This document shows positions 15,487-24,247 of a DNA stretch of 64,000 bases, piece after piece. A program made the position numbers and the translations under genes. The DNA is from RBG-16-66-20 sp036262835 (GTDB taxonomy: Bacteria; Pseudomonadota; Gammaproteobacteria; Burkholderiales; SG8-39): contig DATAID010000084.1 of assembly GCA_036262835.1 (NCBI GenBank), forward strand, positions 1 to 64,000, written 5' to 3'. A model generated the notes under the pieces. It was not told the origin of the DNA. It worked only from the letters and a program-made list of their open reading frames with translations, and ran no database searches. Each line of letters opens with the position of its first letter. Position 1 is the stretch's first letter.

Positions 15487-16634
15487 GGTTTGGAGATCGC
15501 TTTCAGTTTTTTCTTCCGTTCGTTCAGGGAACAGCCTCTCAAGTCGGCAGCGCCGAGCTCGGTGACGACGACCCCCGTCTCGCTTCTCGGCGTGGCCACC
15601 GGACCGGAAAGATTCTCCACAATTCGGGCGGCGGGGATCAACGTCAGCGACACGCCCCCGCGCGACTGATTCGCGGCGCGCACGAAGTCGAGCGCCCCGC
15701 CCACGGCGCCCAGATAGCTGCCGCGCGCGACTTCCGCGTTGACCTGGCCGGTCAGGTCGACCTCGATCGCCGAATTGACGGCGACGAAGCGCTCGATGCC
15801 CGCGAGCACGCGCGGGTCGTGGGTGTGTTCGACCGAGCGCAGGCGGATGCGCGGATTTTCGCGCGCGGCCTCGAAGAGCTTGCGGGTGCCGATGAGCATG
15901 GCGGCGGTGACGGCGTCTGCCGAGCCCGAGGCGAGGAGGTCCGCGACGCCGTCGCCGATCGTTCCGGAATGCACGGCAAGGCCTTTGCGGCCCCCGAGCT
16001 CGGCGCAGATCGCGTCCGGCAGCGCGCCGAGCCCGAATTCCAGGGTCGCTCCATCGGGAACGAACGCGGCGGCGTTTTGGGCGATTCTCTTCTCGACCTC
16101 GCCCGATTTCGAAACGGGCGCAGGCGCCGGGTCGCGCGAGCTCTGAACAACGAGGGTGAGGTCATTTGCTTTCAAAACTCTTTCCGTGTGCGTCCAAGGC
16201 ACTTTGTCGTTCACTTCGGCGACCACGGATCGTGCCGTCGATAACGCTGGAACCAGATAGTCCGCCGCGAGCCCGAGGCTGTATTCGCCCCGGGAATTCG
16301 GCGGGCTCACCTGCACGAGCACGACGTCGCAGGGAATCTTTCCCTCGCGGATGAGGGCGCCGAGCCGGGAGTAAGGGTGCGGGTGGATGTCGAGCACGCC
16401 CGCATCGGCGAGCGCGCGGTTGTGGCCCGAGCCGCAGTACGCGGAGAGCCGCAGATGGTCGGCGTGTCCGGGCCGGACGATGCCCGAATAGTTGACGCCG
16501 AGAAAAACGCGCGCGCCGGAAAACGCAGCGCGCTGATCGACGAGCGCCTCGGCGAGCGTCTGTGGCTCGGCGCAGGCCTGGCCGATCACGATGCCGTCGC
16601 CCGCGCGCACGATGCCGGTGAGGTCGGGCCGCAT
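15483..16634 (-). CDS. Acetyl-CoA hydrolase/transferase family protein with altered active site
   Basis: The 383-residue protein has both halves of the family-I-like CoA-transferase/hydrolase fold. It ends with the characteristic IEVDLTGQVNAEV segment and GLGALPDAICAEL before it. In 4-hydroxybutyrate and acetate CoA-transferases the catalytic Glu sits in an HTEMFSDG-like motif. Here the corresponding stretch is HSGTIGDG, with Gly224 in place of the Glu. CoA-transferase chemistry through a glutamyl-CoA thioester therefore looks lost, although a related subgroup with a different mechanism is possible. It is the first gene of a two-gene unit with the binding-fold protein. Confidence 0.8.
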   Translation of the reverse strand: MRPDLTGIVRAGDGIVIGQACAEPQTLAEALVDQRAAFSGARVFLGVNYSGIVRPGHADHLRLSAYCGSGHNRALADAGVLDIHPHPYSRLGALIREGKIPCDVVLVQVSPPNSRGEYSLGLAADYLVPALSTARSVVAEVNDKVPWTHTERVLKANDLTLVVQSSRDPAPAPVSKSGEVEKRIAQNAAAFVPDGATLEFGLGALPDAICAELGGRKGLAVHSGTIGDGVADLLASGSADAVTAAMLIGTRKLFEAARENPRIRLRSVEHTHDPRVLAGIERFVAVNSAIEVDLTGQVNAEVARGSYLGAVGGALDFVRAANQSRGGVSLTLIPAARIVENLSGPVATPRSETGVVVTELGAADLRGCSLNERKKKLKAISKP

Positions 16635-16696
16635 GCGAGGATGCTAACGCATGTCGCGATGCTAAGATCGCAGCTCGCTTTTCCCTCGGAGACGAA

Positions 16697-17278
16697 ATGC
16701 TCGACGACCGGTCGCTCGACATCATTTTTCGCCAGGCGCGCACTCAGAACGGCCTTACCGGCGCGGTGAGCGACGCGCAGCTGCGCGCGCTCTACGATGT
16801 TCTGAAGATGGGCCCCACCACGATGAACACGCAGCCCGCGCGCTTCGTGTTCGTGCGCTCGAAGGAGGCGAAGGAGAAGCTGCGCCCGGCGCTCAGCCCC
16901 GGCAATCTCGACAAGACGATGGCCGCGCCGGTCACCGTGATCGTCGCCTACGACACGCGCTTCTACGAATTCCTGCCGAAAACCTTTCCGAACAACCCGA
17001 ACGCGAAAGCGGTGTTCGAGGGCAAGGACGAGACGAACAGGATCGTCTGCCTGCGCAACGGCTCGCTGCAGGGCGCCTACCTCATCATCGCGGCGCGCGC
17101 CATGGGCATCGACACCGGGCCGATGTCGGGCTTCGATAACGCGAAGGTGGATGCCGCGTTCTTTCCCGACGGGCGCTGGAAGTCAAATTTCCTCTGCAAC
17201 CTTGGCAAGGGCGACCCGGCGAAGGTCTTTCCGCGCAATCCGCGCCTGACCTTCGAAGAGGCCTGCCGCATCGAGTAG
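16697..17278 (+). CDS. Nitroreductase family protein, malonic semialdehyde reductase (RutE)-like
   Basis: The 193-residue FMN-dependent protein resembles RutE/HadB-type nitroreductases: FRQARTQNGLTGAVSDAQLRALYDVLKMGPTTMNTQPARFVFVRS carries the flavin-phosphate contacts, and GAYLIIAARAMGIDTGPMSGFDNAKVD is typical of this subgroup. RutE reduces 3-oxopropanoate to 3-hydroxypropanoate during uracil breakdown, but no other rut gene is present, so a general quinone, nitro or aldehyde reductase role is equally likely. The ATG at 16697 has a GGAG about 8 bases upstream. It is followed after 2 bases by the PhzF gene. Confidence 0.85.
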   Translation: MLDDRSLDIIFRQARTQNGLTGAVSDAQLRALYDVLKMGPTTMNTQPARFVFVRSKEAKEKLRPALSPGNLDKTMAAPVTVIVAYDTRFYEFLPKTFPNNPNAKAVFEGKDETNRIVCLRNGSLQGAYLIIAARAMGIDTGPMSGFDNAKVDAAFFPDGRWKSNFLCNLGKGDPAKVFPRNPRLTFEEACRIE

Positions 17279-17280
17279 CC

Positions 17281-18138
17281 ATGAGGAAAATCGCCTTCAG
17301 GCAGGTCGACGTCTTCACGCGGGTGCCGTTCAAGGGCAATCCGGTGGCCGTCGTCCTGGATGGGAGCGGTCTTTCGGCAACCGAGATGCAGCGGATTGCC
17401 GCCTGGACCAATCTTTCCGAGACCACGTTCGTGCTGCCGCCGACGAGCGCCGCCGCGGACTACCGGCTGCGCATCTTCACCCCGCGCCGCGAGCTTCCTT
17501 TCGCGGGCCATCCCACCATCGGCAGCGCGCATGCGGTGCTCGAAGCCGGGCTCGCCAAGCCGAAAGCGGGCAAGCTCAGGCAGGAGTGCGAGGCGGGCGT
17601 GCTCGAGCTGGCAGTCGAAGGCGAGGTGCTGTGGCTGAAAGCGCCGCCTGCCTCAATGAAGGCGCTGGAGGGCGCACGCCGGGGGGAAGTGGAAAAAACG
17701 CTGGGCGCGCGGGTGAGCGGGGCACCGGTGATCGTCACCGTGGGTCCGGTGTGGCTGGTGGCGGAGCTGGAGGACGCCGGCGCAGTCGACCGCCTGCTCC
17801 CTGACCTGACGGCGATCGGCGCCTTGACGGATTCCATTCAGGCGACCGGAATCACGGTGTTCGGCAAGGCTTCGGCAAGCGACACGGTCCATGTCCGGTC
17901 CTTCGCGCCCGCTCAAGGCATTCCGGAAGATCCCGTCTGCGGCAGCGGCAACATCAGCGTCGCCGCCGTGCGCGGAAAATCGGCCGGTCCGTATATGGCG
18001 AAGCAGGGCATGCAGCTCGGCCGCGACGGCCGCGTCTCGATCCGCTTCGAGGGCGAACAGATCCTGCTCGGCGGGAGCGCGGTGACCTGCGTGGAAGGCA
18101 CCCTGCGCGTGGAAGGACAGGCCACGCGGCAGCTTTAG
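17281..18138 (+). CDS. PhzF family isomerase/epimerase-like protein
   Basis: The 285-residue protein has the two-domain diaminopimelate-epimerase-like fold of PhzF. RQVDVFTRVPFKGNPVAVVLDG is the family start, and SETTFVLPP holds the catalytic Glu. FAGHPTIGSAH and DPVCGSGNISVAAV are the paired binding motifs. Phenazine genes are absent, so it is probably one of the many PhzF homologues of unknown substrate. It sits 2 bases after the nitroreductase gene and 1 base before a small membrane protein gene. Confidence 0.88.
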   Translation: MRKIAFRQVDVFTRVPFKGNPVAVVLDGSGLSATEMQRIAAWTNLSETTFVLPPTSAAADYRLRIFTPRRELPFAGHPTIGSAHAVLEAGLAKPKAGKLRQECEAGVLELAVEGEVLWLKAPPASMKALEGARRGEVEKTLGARVSGAPVIVTVGPVWLVAELEDAGAVDRLLPDLTAIGALTDSIQATGITVFGKASASDTVHVRSFAPAQGIPEDPVCGSGNISVAAVRGKSAGPYMAKQGMQLGRDGRVSIRFEGEQILLGGSAVTCVEGTLRVEGQATRQL

Positions 18139-18139
18139 G

Positions 18140-18556
18140 ATGGATTCCCTGCCGCTCCCTTTGATCGGCTGGGCGTTCACGCTGGCGAGCGGGGCGGCGC
18201 TGCTCCTCGGCGCGTGGATGATCATCGGGGTGCACCGCAGCGGCCGCGCCGCGCGCCGCCAGCTCGAGGCGCGAGTCCTCGACGACCTGGTGCTCTTCGC
18301 CATCTGGATCCTCGGCCTTGCCGGCGGGGTCGGCGTGCTGCTGCGCAAATCATGGGCGCCCCTTGTCCTTGAGCTCTTCTGCGTCACCCTGGTGGTGCTG
18401 ATCGGGCTTTCCGCCTGGAGCCGGCTGCGCGTCTCGACGCCGCCCCGCTTGCTCCTCATCGTCAGCCTCCTTCTTTTCGCGGTGCCGATCGTGGTGCTCT
18501 GCGTGGCCACCGTGATGACGCTTCGCGGCGACGCGGCGCGCGCAGTGTTCGGATAA
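18140..18556 (+). CDS. Small hypothetical membrane protein, four predicted helices
   Basis: The 138-residue protein has four hydrophobic segments (about residues 8-29, 50-68, 74-92 and 103-125) joined by short Arg-rich loops. I do not recognise a family. It begins 1 base after the PhzF stop and ends 16 bases before the C45-type hydrolase gene, so it sits within an apparent four-gene run with the nitroreductase, PhzF and hydrolase. Codon use matches its neighbours. Confidence 0.65.
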   Translation: MDSLPLPLIGWAFTLASGAALLLGAWMIIGVHRSGRAARRQLEARVLDDLVLFAIWILGLAGGVGVLLRKSWAPLVLELFCVTLVVLIGLSAWSRLRVSTPPRLLLIVSLLLFAVPIVVLCVATVMTLRGDAARAVFG

Positions 18557-18572
18557 GCGCTAGGATTCGGGC

Positions 18573-19661
18573 ATGTTCCCCGTCATCGAGATCACCGGCG
18601 CGCCGTTCGAGCGCGGCCGGATGCACGGCGAGCTCGCGCGCTCGAGGGTCGAGCGCTCGCTTGCCAGCTACCAGCGGCTTTTCGCCTACTGCGGCCTCGG
18701 CTGGGACGAGGCTCAGCGCAGGGGACAGGCGCACCGCGACAGCATCGGCGCTTTCGATGCGGCGCTCCTCGAGGAGATCGAGGGCATCGCCCGCGGCTCG
18801 GGTCGAAAACAGGAAGAGATTCTGGCGCTCAATGCGCGCACCGAGATCCTGCCCGCGAAATACCTGCGCGGCGGAGACAAGGGCGAGTGCACGGCGATCG
18901 CAGTCAATCCGGCGGCGAGCACGACCGGCGGCACGCTGCTTGCGCAGAACTGGGACTGGCTCGGCGGGCAGCGCGAGGCGCTCGTGCTCCTGCGCGTGCC
19001 CGAGCACGAGGGGCCGGCGTATCTCGCGCTCACCGAAGCCGGGATGCTCTCCAAGATCGGGCTCAACGCCGCCGGCTTCGGCGTGTGCCTGAACATCCTG
19101 AGCTCCGTTCACGACGGCAGTAAAGCGGGACTTCCGGTGCATGTGCTGCTGCGCGCGCTGCTCAGGTGCGCGAGCGTGCAGGATGCGATCAAGCTCGCGG
19201 CGAAGCTCGATTTCACGGGCTCCTCCAACGTCCTCTGCGCAGAGCGCGGCGGGGAGACGGCGAGCCTCGAGCTTTCGCCCAAGGGCTGCCGCGTGGTGCG
19301 CGGAGACGGGGCGACCCTCTGCCACACCAACCATTTCCTCGACAGCGAGGCGCGGGCCTGGCAGTCCCCGCTCGCCGACTTCCTTTCCAGCGAGCCGCGC
19401 CTCGCGTGCGCGCAGCGCCATGCGGCGTCGCGGCGCAAGCACGGCATCGAGGACTTGAAGCGCCTGCTGCGCGACGAGACCCTCGGCCTGCAGTCGATCT
19501 GCCGCAAGCCGGACGCCTCGCTGCCCGAGGAAGGGCGGATCGAGTCGGTGGCCTCCGTGATCATGGAGCTCGGTCGCGGCGTCATGCACATCGCGCCCGA
19601 CATCCCGGCGCGGACGGAGTACCAGCCGGTCGCCCTTGCGGGGGAGCCGGTCGCCGCCTAG
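18573..19661 (+). CDS. C45-type autoproteolytic acyltransferase/hydrolase (IAT-like Ntn hydrolase)
   Basis: The protein resembles acyl-CoA:6-aminopenicillanate acyltransferase and related N-terminal nucleophile amidohydrolases. The propeptide carries ITGAPFERGRMHGE, a conserved GxxxGxxHG-like segment. Self-cleavage is predicted before Cys106 in GDKGECTAI, which would become the nucleophile. The sequence TLLAQNWDW and the later TNHFLD block are typical. Length 362 residues is normal. In bacteria without beta-lactam synthesis these enzymes probably hydrolyse N-acyl amides or peptides. Its stop overlaps the stop of the convergent livF. Confidence 0.82.
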   Translation: MFPVIEITGAPFERGRMHGELARSRVERSLASYQRLFAYCGLGWDEAQRRGQAHRDSIGAFDAALLEEIEGIARGSGRKQEEILALNARTEILPAKYLRGGDKGECTAIAVNPAASTTGGTLLAQNWDWLGGQREALVLLRVPEHEGPAYLALTEAGMLSKIGLNAAGFGVCLNILSSVHDGSKAGLPVHVLLRALLRCASVQDAIKLAAKLDFTGSSNVLCAERGGETASLELSPKGCRVVRGDGATLCHTNHFLDSEARAWQSPLADFLSSEPRLACAQRHAASRRKHGIEDLKRLLRDETLGLQSICRKPDASLPEEGRIESVASVIMELGRGVMHIAPDIPARTEYQPVALAGEPVAA

Positions 19662-20329
19662 GCTGCCCGCGCCGGTTCGGCGCGGATCCGGCCTTTTTGC
19701 AGCGTGAGGGCGCGGTCGGCCACCAGAGCGGCGTAGCGCGGGTTTTGCTCGCAAAGCAGCACCGCGAGCCCCTCGCTCTTTAACGCCCGCACGGCCGCCG
19801 CCATGGCTTCGACGATGCGCGGCGCGAGGCCTTCGAACGGCTCATCGAGCAGGATCGCGCGCGGATTGCCCATGAGCGTGCGCGCGATGGCGAGCATCTG
19901 CTGCTCGCCGCCCGACATCTCTGCGCCGCGCCGCTCGCGCATGCGCCCGAGGTTGGGAAAGAGCTCAAAGAGCTTGTCCGGCGTCCAGGGTGGCAGCCCG
20001 CTGCGTGGCGGCTGTCGCCCGACTTCGAGGTTCTCCGTCACGGTAAGGCCGGTGAAGATGCGCCGCTCCTCCGGAACGTAGCCCAGGCCAAGTCGGGCGA
20101 TTTCGAACGAAGGAACGGCGTCGATCCTTTTTCCTTCGAAAAGGATTTCTCCCGAAGTGCAGGGCAAGAGCCCGATGATGGCTTTGAGGGTCGTGGTCTT
20201 GCCCGCGCCGTTGCGTCCGAGCACGACGAGCGCTTCCCCCGCGTTCAGCGCGAGGTCGACGCCGAAGAGGACCTGCGCACGCCCGTAGGCAGCGCTCACC
20301 CGGCGCAGCTCGAGGAGGGCGCTAGACAT
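19658..20329 (-). CDS. livF: Branched-chain amino acid type ABC transporter ATPase LivF
   Basis: This is one of the two ATPases that power Liv-type import. Walker A is GRNGAGKTT, the Q-loop region GLGYVPEERRIFTGLTV is typical of LivF, the signature is MSGGEQQMLAIARTL and Walker B is AILLDEPFEGLAP. The ATG at 20329 gives 223 residues; an upstream in-frame start at 20359 adds 10 unrelated residues. It overlaps livG by 8 bases and is the last gene of the liv run. Substrate could be branched-chain amino acids or related carboxylates or amides, which the ATPase cannot tell. Confidence 0.93.
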   Translation of the reverse strand: MSSALLELRRVSAAYGRAQVLFGVDLALNAGEALVVLGRNGAGKTTTLKAIIGLLPCTSGEILFEGKRIDAVPSFEIARLGLGYVPEERRIFTGLTVTENLEVGRQPPRSGLPPWTPDKLFELFPNLGRMRERRGAEMSGGEQQMLAIARTLMGNPRAILLDEPFEGLAPRIVEAMAAAVRALKSEGLAVLLCEQNPRYAALVADRALTLQKGRIRAEPARAA

Positions 20330-21053
20330 TGCCAAGGTAGACCTCCTGCACCTTCGCATGGGCGCGAATGTCCGCGGGCGGGCCTTCGGCGATGATCACC
20401 CCTTCCGCGAGCACGATGACGCGGTCGGCATGCCCGAACACGACCTCCATGTCGTGCTCGGTGAAGAGCACCGCGAGGCCGAGCTCGCGCGCAAGCCCGG
20501 TCGCGAGCCGCATGAGCTCGCCGCGCTCCTCCGGCGCCATGCCGGCCGTCGGCTCGTCCATCAGCAGCAGCCGGGGCCGGCCCGCGAGCGCGATCGCGAG
20601 CTCGACGCGCTTCAGATCCCCGTAGGCGAGCGTCGCGCAGGGCTGATGCGCCTGCTCGCTCATGCCGACCCGAGCAAGGAGCTGCGCGGCTTCGCCCGCG
20701 CCGCCCAGGCTCGACCAAAGCGAGCCCAGCCGGCGCTCGCGCGAAAGGAGGGCGAGCTGCACGTTCTCGCGCACCGTCATCGAGCCGAAGGTTGCCGCGA
20801 CCTGGAAGGTGCGCCCGACGCCGAGCCGGAAGCGCTTGCGCGGCGGCAGATGCTCGATATCGAGTCCCTCGACGCGAATCGATCCGGCGTCGGCGCGCAA
20901 TTGGCCGTTCAGGAGGTTGAAGCAGGTCGTCTTGCCGGCGCCGTTCGGGCCGATCATCGCGAGCAGCTCGCCCGCGCCCACCGAGAAGCTGACATCGGCG
21001 AGCGCGCGCACGCCGCCGAAAGACTTCGCGAGGTGCTCGGCCTCGAGGATCAC
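20322..21053 (-). CDS. livG: Branched-chain amino acid type ABC transporter ATPase LivG
   Basis: Walker A is GPNGAGKTTCFNLLNG, followed by GVGRTFQVAATFGSMTVREN as in LivG. The signature-like stretch is LAYGDLKRVELAIAL (AYGDLK in place of the usual SGGQ type, as common for LivG). Walker B is LLLMDEPTAGMAPEE. The start is GTG at 21053, overlapping the stop of the permease gene as GTGA, and gives 243 residues. The frame stays open far upstream within the permease gene, but that part is antisense-like and has no family similarity. Confidence 0.93.
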   Translation of the reverse strand: MILEAEHLAKSFGGVRALADVSFSVGAGELLAMIGPNGAGKTTCFNLLNGQLRADAGSIRVEGLDIEHLPPRKRFRLGVGRTFQVAATFGSMTVRENVQLALLSRERRLGSLWSSLGGAGEAAQLLARVGMSEQAHQPCATLAYGDLKRVELAIALAGRPRLLLMDEPTAGMAPEERGELMRLATGLARELGLAVLFTEHDMEVVFGHADRVIVLAEGVIIAEGPPADIRAHAKVQEVYLGNV

Positions 21054-22864
21054 CGGCGCGCTCGGACGAGAGACGCGAGGCCGCCCGGCAGCGCGAGAAC
21101 GAGCGCGAGAATCGCAAGGCCCACCGCCGCGCGCCAGTACTCGAAGCTGCGCGCCGCGGCGTCCTGCAGCCACGTGTACGCCGCCGCGCCCCAAACCGGT
21201 CCGGTGAGCGTCTGGATGCCGCCCAGGAGCACCATGACGAGCCCGTCGACCGAGCGCTGAATCGACAAGGTGTCCGGGGCGATCGAGCCCTTGGAGAAGG
21301 CATAGAGCGCTCCCGAGATGCCGGCGGCGAGGCCCGCCAGCGCAAACGCCGCCCATTGGCGCGCGCGCACGTCGATGCCGATCGCATCGGCGCGAAGCGG
21401 CGAATCGCGGCCCGCGCGGAGCGAATAGCCGAAGCGCGAGAAGGTCACGCGCCAGAGCGCGAGCACGGTGGCGATGCAGAGCCCCACGGCGAGCCCGTAA
21501 AACCCGGCCTTGGAGTCGAAGGGCGCCGGCGGCCATACGCCGATGAGTCCGTTGGAGCCGCCGGTGAGCGTGTCCCACTGATAGGCCGCCGACCATGCGA
21601 TCTGGGCGAAGGCGAGCGTGAGCATCGCGGAATAGACCCCGGCGAGCCTCACCGTAAAAGCGCCGAAAAGAACCGCGCCCGCAGCGGCGAGCAAGACGCC
21701 GGCCGCGAGAGCGCTGCCGAACGGCGCCTTTTGCAGCGCCATCAGCCCGGCGCCATAGGCGCCGAGCCCGAAGAAAGCGGCGTGGCCGAACGAGTAAACG
21801 CCGGTCGGGCCGACCAGAAAATGCAGGCTTGCCGCGAAGAGCGCGAAGACGGCGATGTCGGTGAGAAGGACGAGCGTGTACTCGGAGGCGGCAAGCGGGG
21901 CGAGCGCAAGCGCAGCGATGACCGCCGTTCCCATGAGAAGTGCGGCGCGGCGGGGAGGACGCATTGCCGCCGCGGTGCTGGCAGGAGCCTTCGCGCCTTC
22001 GACCGGCCGGCCAAGAAGCCCCCAGGGCCGCACGACGAGCACGAGCGCCATGACGACGAACTCGATCACGAGCGTTGCCTTGGAGAAGCCCAAACCGATG
22101 CAGAACGACTTCACCTCGCCAATGACGAGCGCGGCGAGGAATGCGCCAGGAATCGAGCCCAGGCCGCCGACCACGACGACGACGAAGGCGTCGGCGATGA
22201 CGGTCAGATCGACGCCGAGGCTCGCCGGCTCGCGCGGGATCTGCAGAGCGCCTCCCAGCCCGGCAAGGAAGGCGCCGAGCGCGAAGACCGTCGTGAAAAG
22301 GCGCCGCTGGTTGACGCCGAGCGCCGCCGCCATTTCCCGGTCTTCGGTCGCGGCGCGCACGAGAATGCCCCAGCGTGTGCGAGTGAGGAGAGCGTGCAGC
22401 GCCAGCAGCACGAGCGGCCCGAGCACGATCAGGAAGAGGTCGTACTGCGGAAAGGACGCGCCGGCGATTCCGGTCGCTCCGGCCAGGCCGGGCGCGCGCG
22501 GGCCCAGCACGTCCTCCGGTCCCCAGAGCCAAAGCGCCGCGTCCTCGATGACGAGGACGAGCGCAAAGGTGGCGAGTAGCTGGAGGAGCTCGGGCGCCTT
22601 GTAGAGGCGCCTGAGAAGGAAGGTCTCGAGGAGTGCCCCGAGCAGGCCCGCACTCAGGGCCGCGAGGGGGACGGCAAGCCAGAAGCCGAAGCGCTCAGCG
22701 GCGGAGACCGCCACGTACATGCCCAGCATGTAGAGCGAGCCGTGGGCGAAGTTGACAATGCGGCTCACCCCGAAGATGAGGGACAGGCCGGCGGCGACAA
22801 GGAAGAGCGTAGAGGCCCCCGTCAGTCCATTCAGAAACTGGATGAGGACTGACGAGTAACTCAT
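21050..22864 (-). CDS. Fused LivH-LivM permease
   Basis: One 604-residue polypeptide contains both permease subunits of a Liv-type importer. Residues about 1-290 are LivH-like (LNGLTGASTLFLVAAGLSLIFGVSRIVNFAHGSLYMLG, then GGLGSIPGAFLAALVIGEVKS). Residues about 305-604 are LivM-like (FLVGPTGVYSFGHAAFFGLGAYGAG, and GGIQTLTGPVWGAAAYT near the end). Each half has its own EAA-like loop (ATEDREMAAALGVN and GRDSPLRADAIGID). Fusion of the two subunits is known in some Liv systems. The stop overlaps livG, and the gene starts 4 bases after livK. Confidence 0.92.
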   Translation of the reverse strand: MSYSSVLIQFLNGLTGASTLFLVAAGLSLIFGVSRIVNFAHGSLYMLGMYVAVSAAERFGFWLAVPLAALSAGLLGALLETFLLRRLYKAPELLQLLATFALVLVIEDAALWLWGPEDVLGPRAPGLAGATGIAGASFPQYDLFLIVLGPLVLLALHALLTRTRWGILVRAATEDREMAAALGVNQRRLFTTVFALGAFLAGLGGALQIPREPASLGVDLTVIADAFVVVVVGGLGSIPGAFLAALVIGEVKSFCIGLGFSKATLVIEFVVMALVLVVRPWGLLGRPVEGAKAPASTAAAMRPPRRAALLMGTAVIAALALAPLAASEYTLVLLTDIAVFALFAASLHFLVGPTGVYSFGHAAFFGLGAYGAGLMALQKAPFGSALAAGVLLAAAGAVLFGAFTVRLAGVYSAMLTLAFAQIAWSAAYQWDTLTGGSNGLIGVWPPAPFDSKAGFYGLAVGLCIATVLALWRVTFSRFGYSLRAGRDSPLRADAIGIDVRARQWAAFALAGLAAGISGALYAFSKGSIAPDTLSIQRSVDGLVMVLLGGIQTLTGPVWGAAAYTWLQDAAARSFEYWRAAVGLAILALVLALPGGLASLVRARR

Positions 22865-22868
22865 TGCG

Positions 22869-24047
22869 TTATTGTGTTTTTCTGAATCCTTTTGTTTCTT
22901 CCGGCGACGGCAGCACCTGGGTGCCGTCCACGAAATGCCAATTCACCATGATCCCGTGCCCGTCTTTTTTGCCGAGCTGCCCGACGTAGGCGCCCATGGT
23001 CGACTGATGGTCGACCGCACGCCAGAGGATCGTGCCGAAGGGGCTTGGCATCTGCAGGCCCTTCAGCGCTTCGACCAGCTTTTCGGTATCCGCGGAATTG
23101 GCCTTGCGCAGGGCGGCAGCCACGGCCTGGATCGCGGTGTAGCCGACGACCGAGCCCTGGCGCGGATAGTCGTTCCAGCGCTTCCGGTAGGCCTCCCGGA
23201 AGGCCTTGTGCTCAGGCGTCTGAATCGCGCTCCAGGGATAACCCGTCACCCACCAGCCCTCGGGCGTTTCGTCCTTTAGGGGATCGAGGTACTCGGGCTC
23301 GCCGGCGAGGAGGTTGAGCACGACGCGGCCCTTGAAGAGCCCGCGCGTGTTGCCTTCGCGGACGAACTTCTGCAGATCGGCGGCGAAAAGCGAGCTGAAG
23401 ATGGCATCAGGCTTTGCATCGGCAAGTGCCTGCACCACCGCTCCCGCATCGATCTTGCCGAGCGGCGGCGCCTGCTCGGCGACGAACTCGACGTCCGGCT
23501 GCGCTTTCTTCAGGAGCTTCTTGAACGATTCGGTCGCCGATTGGCCGTACTCGTAGTTCGGATACACGATCGCCCAGCGCTTCTTTTTCAGCTTCACCGC
23601 CTCGGGAATCAGCATCGCCGTCTGCATGTAGGTCGAAGGGCGCAGGCGGAACGTGTAGCGATTGCCCAGTTCCCAGACCATCTTGTCGGTGAGGGGCTCC
23701 GAGGCGAGAAAGAGCACCTTGCGCTGGTTGGCGAGGTTCGAGACGGCGAGCCCGACGTGCGAAGCGAAGGTGCCCATGAGCAGGTTGACCTTCTCGCGCG
23801 CGATCAGCTCCTCCGCCACGCGCACGGCATCGCCCGGGTTGCCACCGTCGTCGCGCACGACGAGTTCGAGCTTGCTGCCCAGCACGCCGCCGGCTTTGTT
23901 GATTTCCTCGAGCGCGAGCTCCATGCCTTTCTTGTAGGGCTCGAGAAAGGCGGGGAACATCTTGTAGCTGTTCAGCTCGCCGATCTTCAGGGTCTGGGCT
24001 CCAGCGGAAACAGCAAAGCCGAGCAGAAGCAGGGCCAGGAACCTCAT
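22869..24047 (-). CDS. Liv-type ABC transporter substrate-binding protein
   Basis: The 392-residue periplasmic protein has a cleavable signal peptide (MRFLALLLLGFAVSAGA, cut before QTLKIGEL). The mature chain is a type I periplasmic-binding fold: GMELALEEINKAGGVLGSKLELVVRDDGGNPGDAVRVAEELI is the hallmark of the LivK/Peripla_BP_6 group. The sequence closest to mind is the amide/urea- or aromatic-acid-binding branch, but the ligand cannot be fixed by eye. The start overlaps by 4 bases (ATGA) the stop of the small regulator gene upstream. Confidence 0.9.
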   Translation of the reverse strand: MRFLALLLLGFAVSAGAQTLKIGELNSYKMFPAFLEPYKKGMELALEEINKAGGVLGSKLELVVRDDGGNPGDAVRVAEELIAREKVNLLMGTFASHVGLAVSNLANQRKVLFLASEPLTDKMVWELGNRYTFRLRPSTYMQTAMLIPEAVKLKKKRWAIVYPNYEYGQSATESFKKLLKKAQPDVEFVAEQAPPLGKIDAGAVVQALADAKPDAIFSSLFAADLQKFVREGNTRGLFKGRVVLNLLAGEPEYLDPLKDETPEGWWVTGYPWSAIQTPEHKAFREAYRKRWNDYPRQGSVVGYTAIQAVAAALRKANSADTEKLVEALKGLQMPSPFGTILWRAVDHQSTMGAYVGQLGKKDGHGIMVNWHFVDGTQVLPSPEETKGFRKTQ

Positions 24048-24247
24048 CGCTTTCCCTCCACCTTGGCGCCGCGGTCGGGGCGAATCAGGCCGGTGCCGCC
24101 CGGGAAGACGCGCCAGAACTCCTTGCGCACCAGGCTGACGAGGGTCGCGCTCTTGTTCAGGCCGTGATAGCGCGCGACGACCTCGAGCATCTCCAGGTCC
24201 CGCGGCGTCGCGGAAAAAGTGCTGACCTTGACCTTCGACTTCGGCAT
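24044..24247 (-). CDS. Small ribbon-helix-helix-like DNA-binding protein
   Basis: The 67-residue basic protein has a short beta-strand-like segment (KVKVSTFSATP) followed by two helices (RDLEMLEVVARYHGLNKSATLVSLVRKEFWRVF), the pattern of the CopG/Arc ribbon-helix-helix fold. The ATG at 24247 is preferred; a TTG at 24253 adds two residues. The start codon lies at the edge of a 28-bp interrupted palindrome, which suggests autoregulation. It is coupled to the binding-protein gene by a 4-base overlap, so it probably controls the transporter. The fold call is by eye. Confidence 0.65.
   Translation of the reverse strand: MPKSKVKVSTFSATPRDLEMLEVVARYHGLNKSATLVSLVRKEFWRVFPGGTGLIRPDRGAKVEGKR

Noticed and set aside
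16640..16665. Direct repeat GATGCTAA spaced 18 bp between the CoA-transferase-like and nitroreductase genes
   Set aside because: Only 8 bases, no symmetry and no promoter element in register; may be chance.
20322..22532. A 736-codon frame that would fuse LivG to a long N-terminal part
   Set aside because: Only the last 243 codons match LivG; the rest lies in another frame of the fused permease. The GTGA overlap at 21050-21053 marks the true start.
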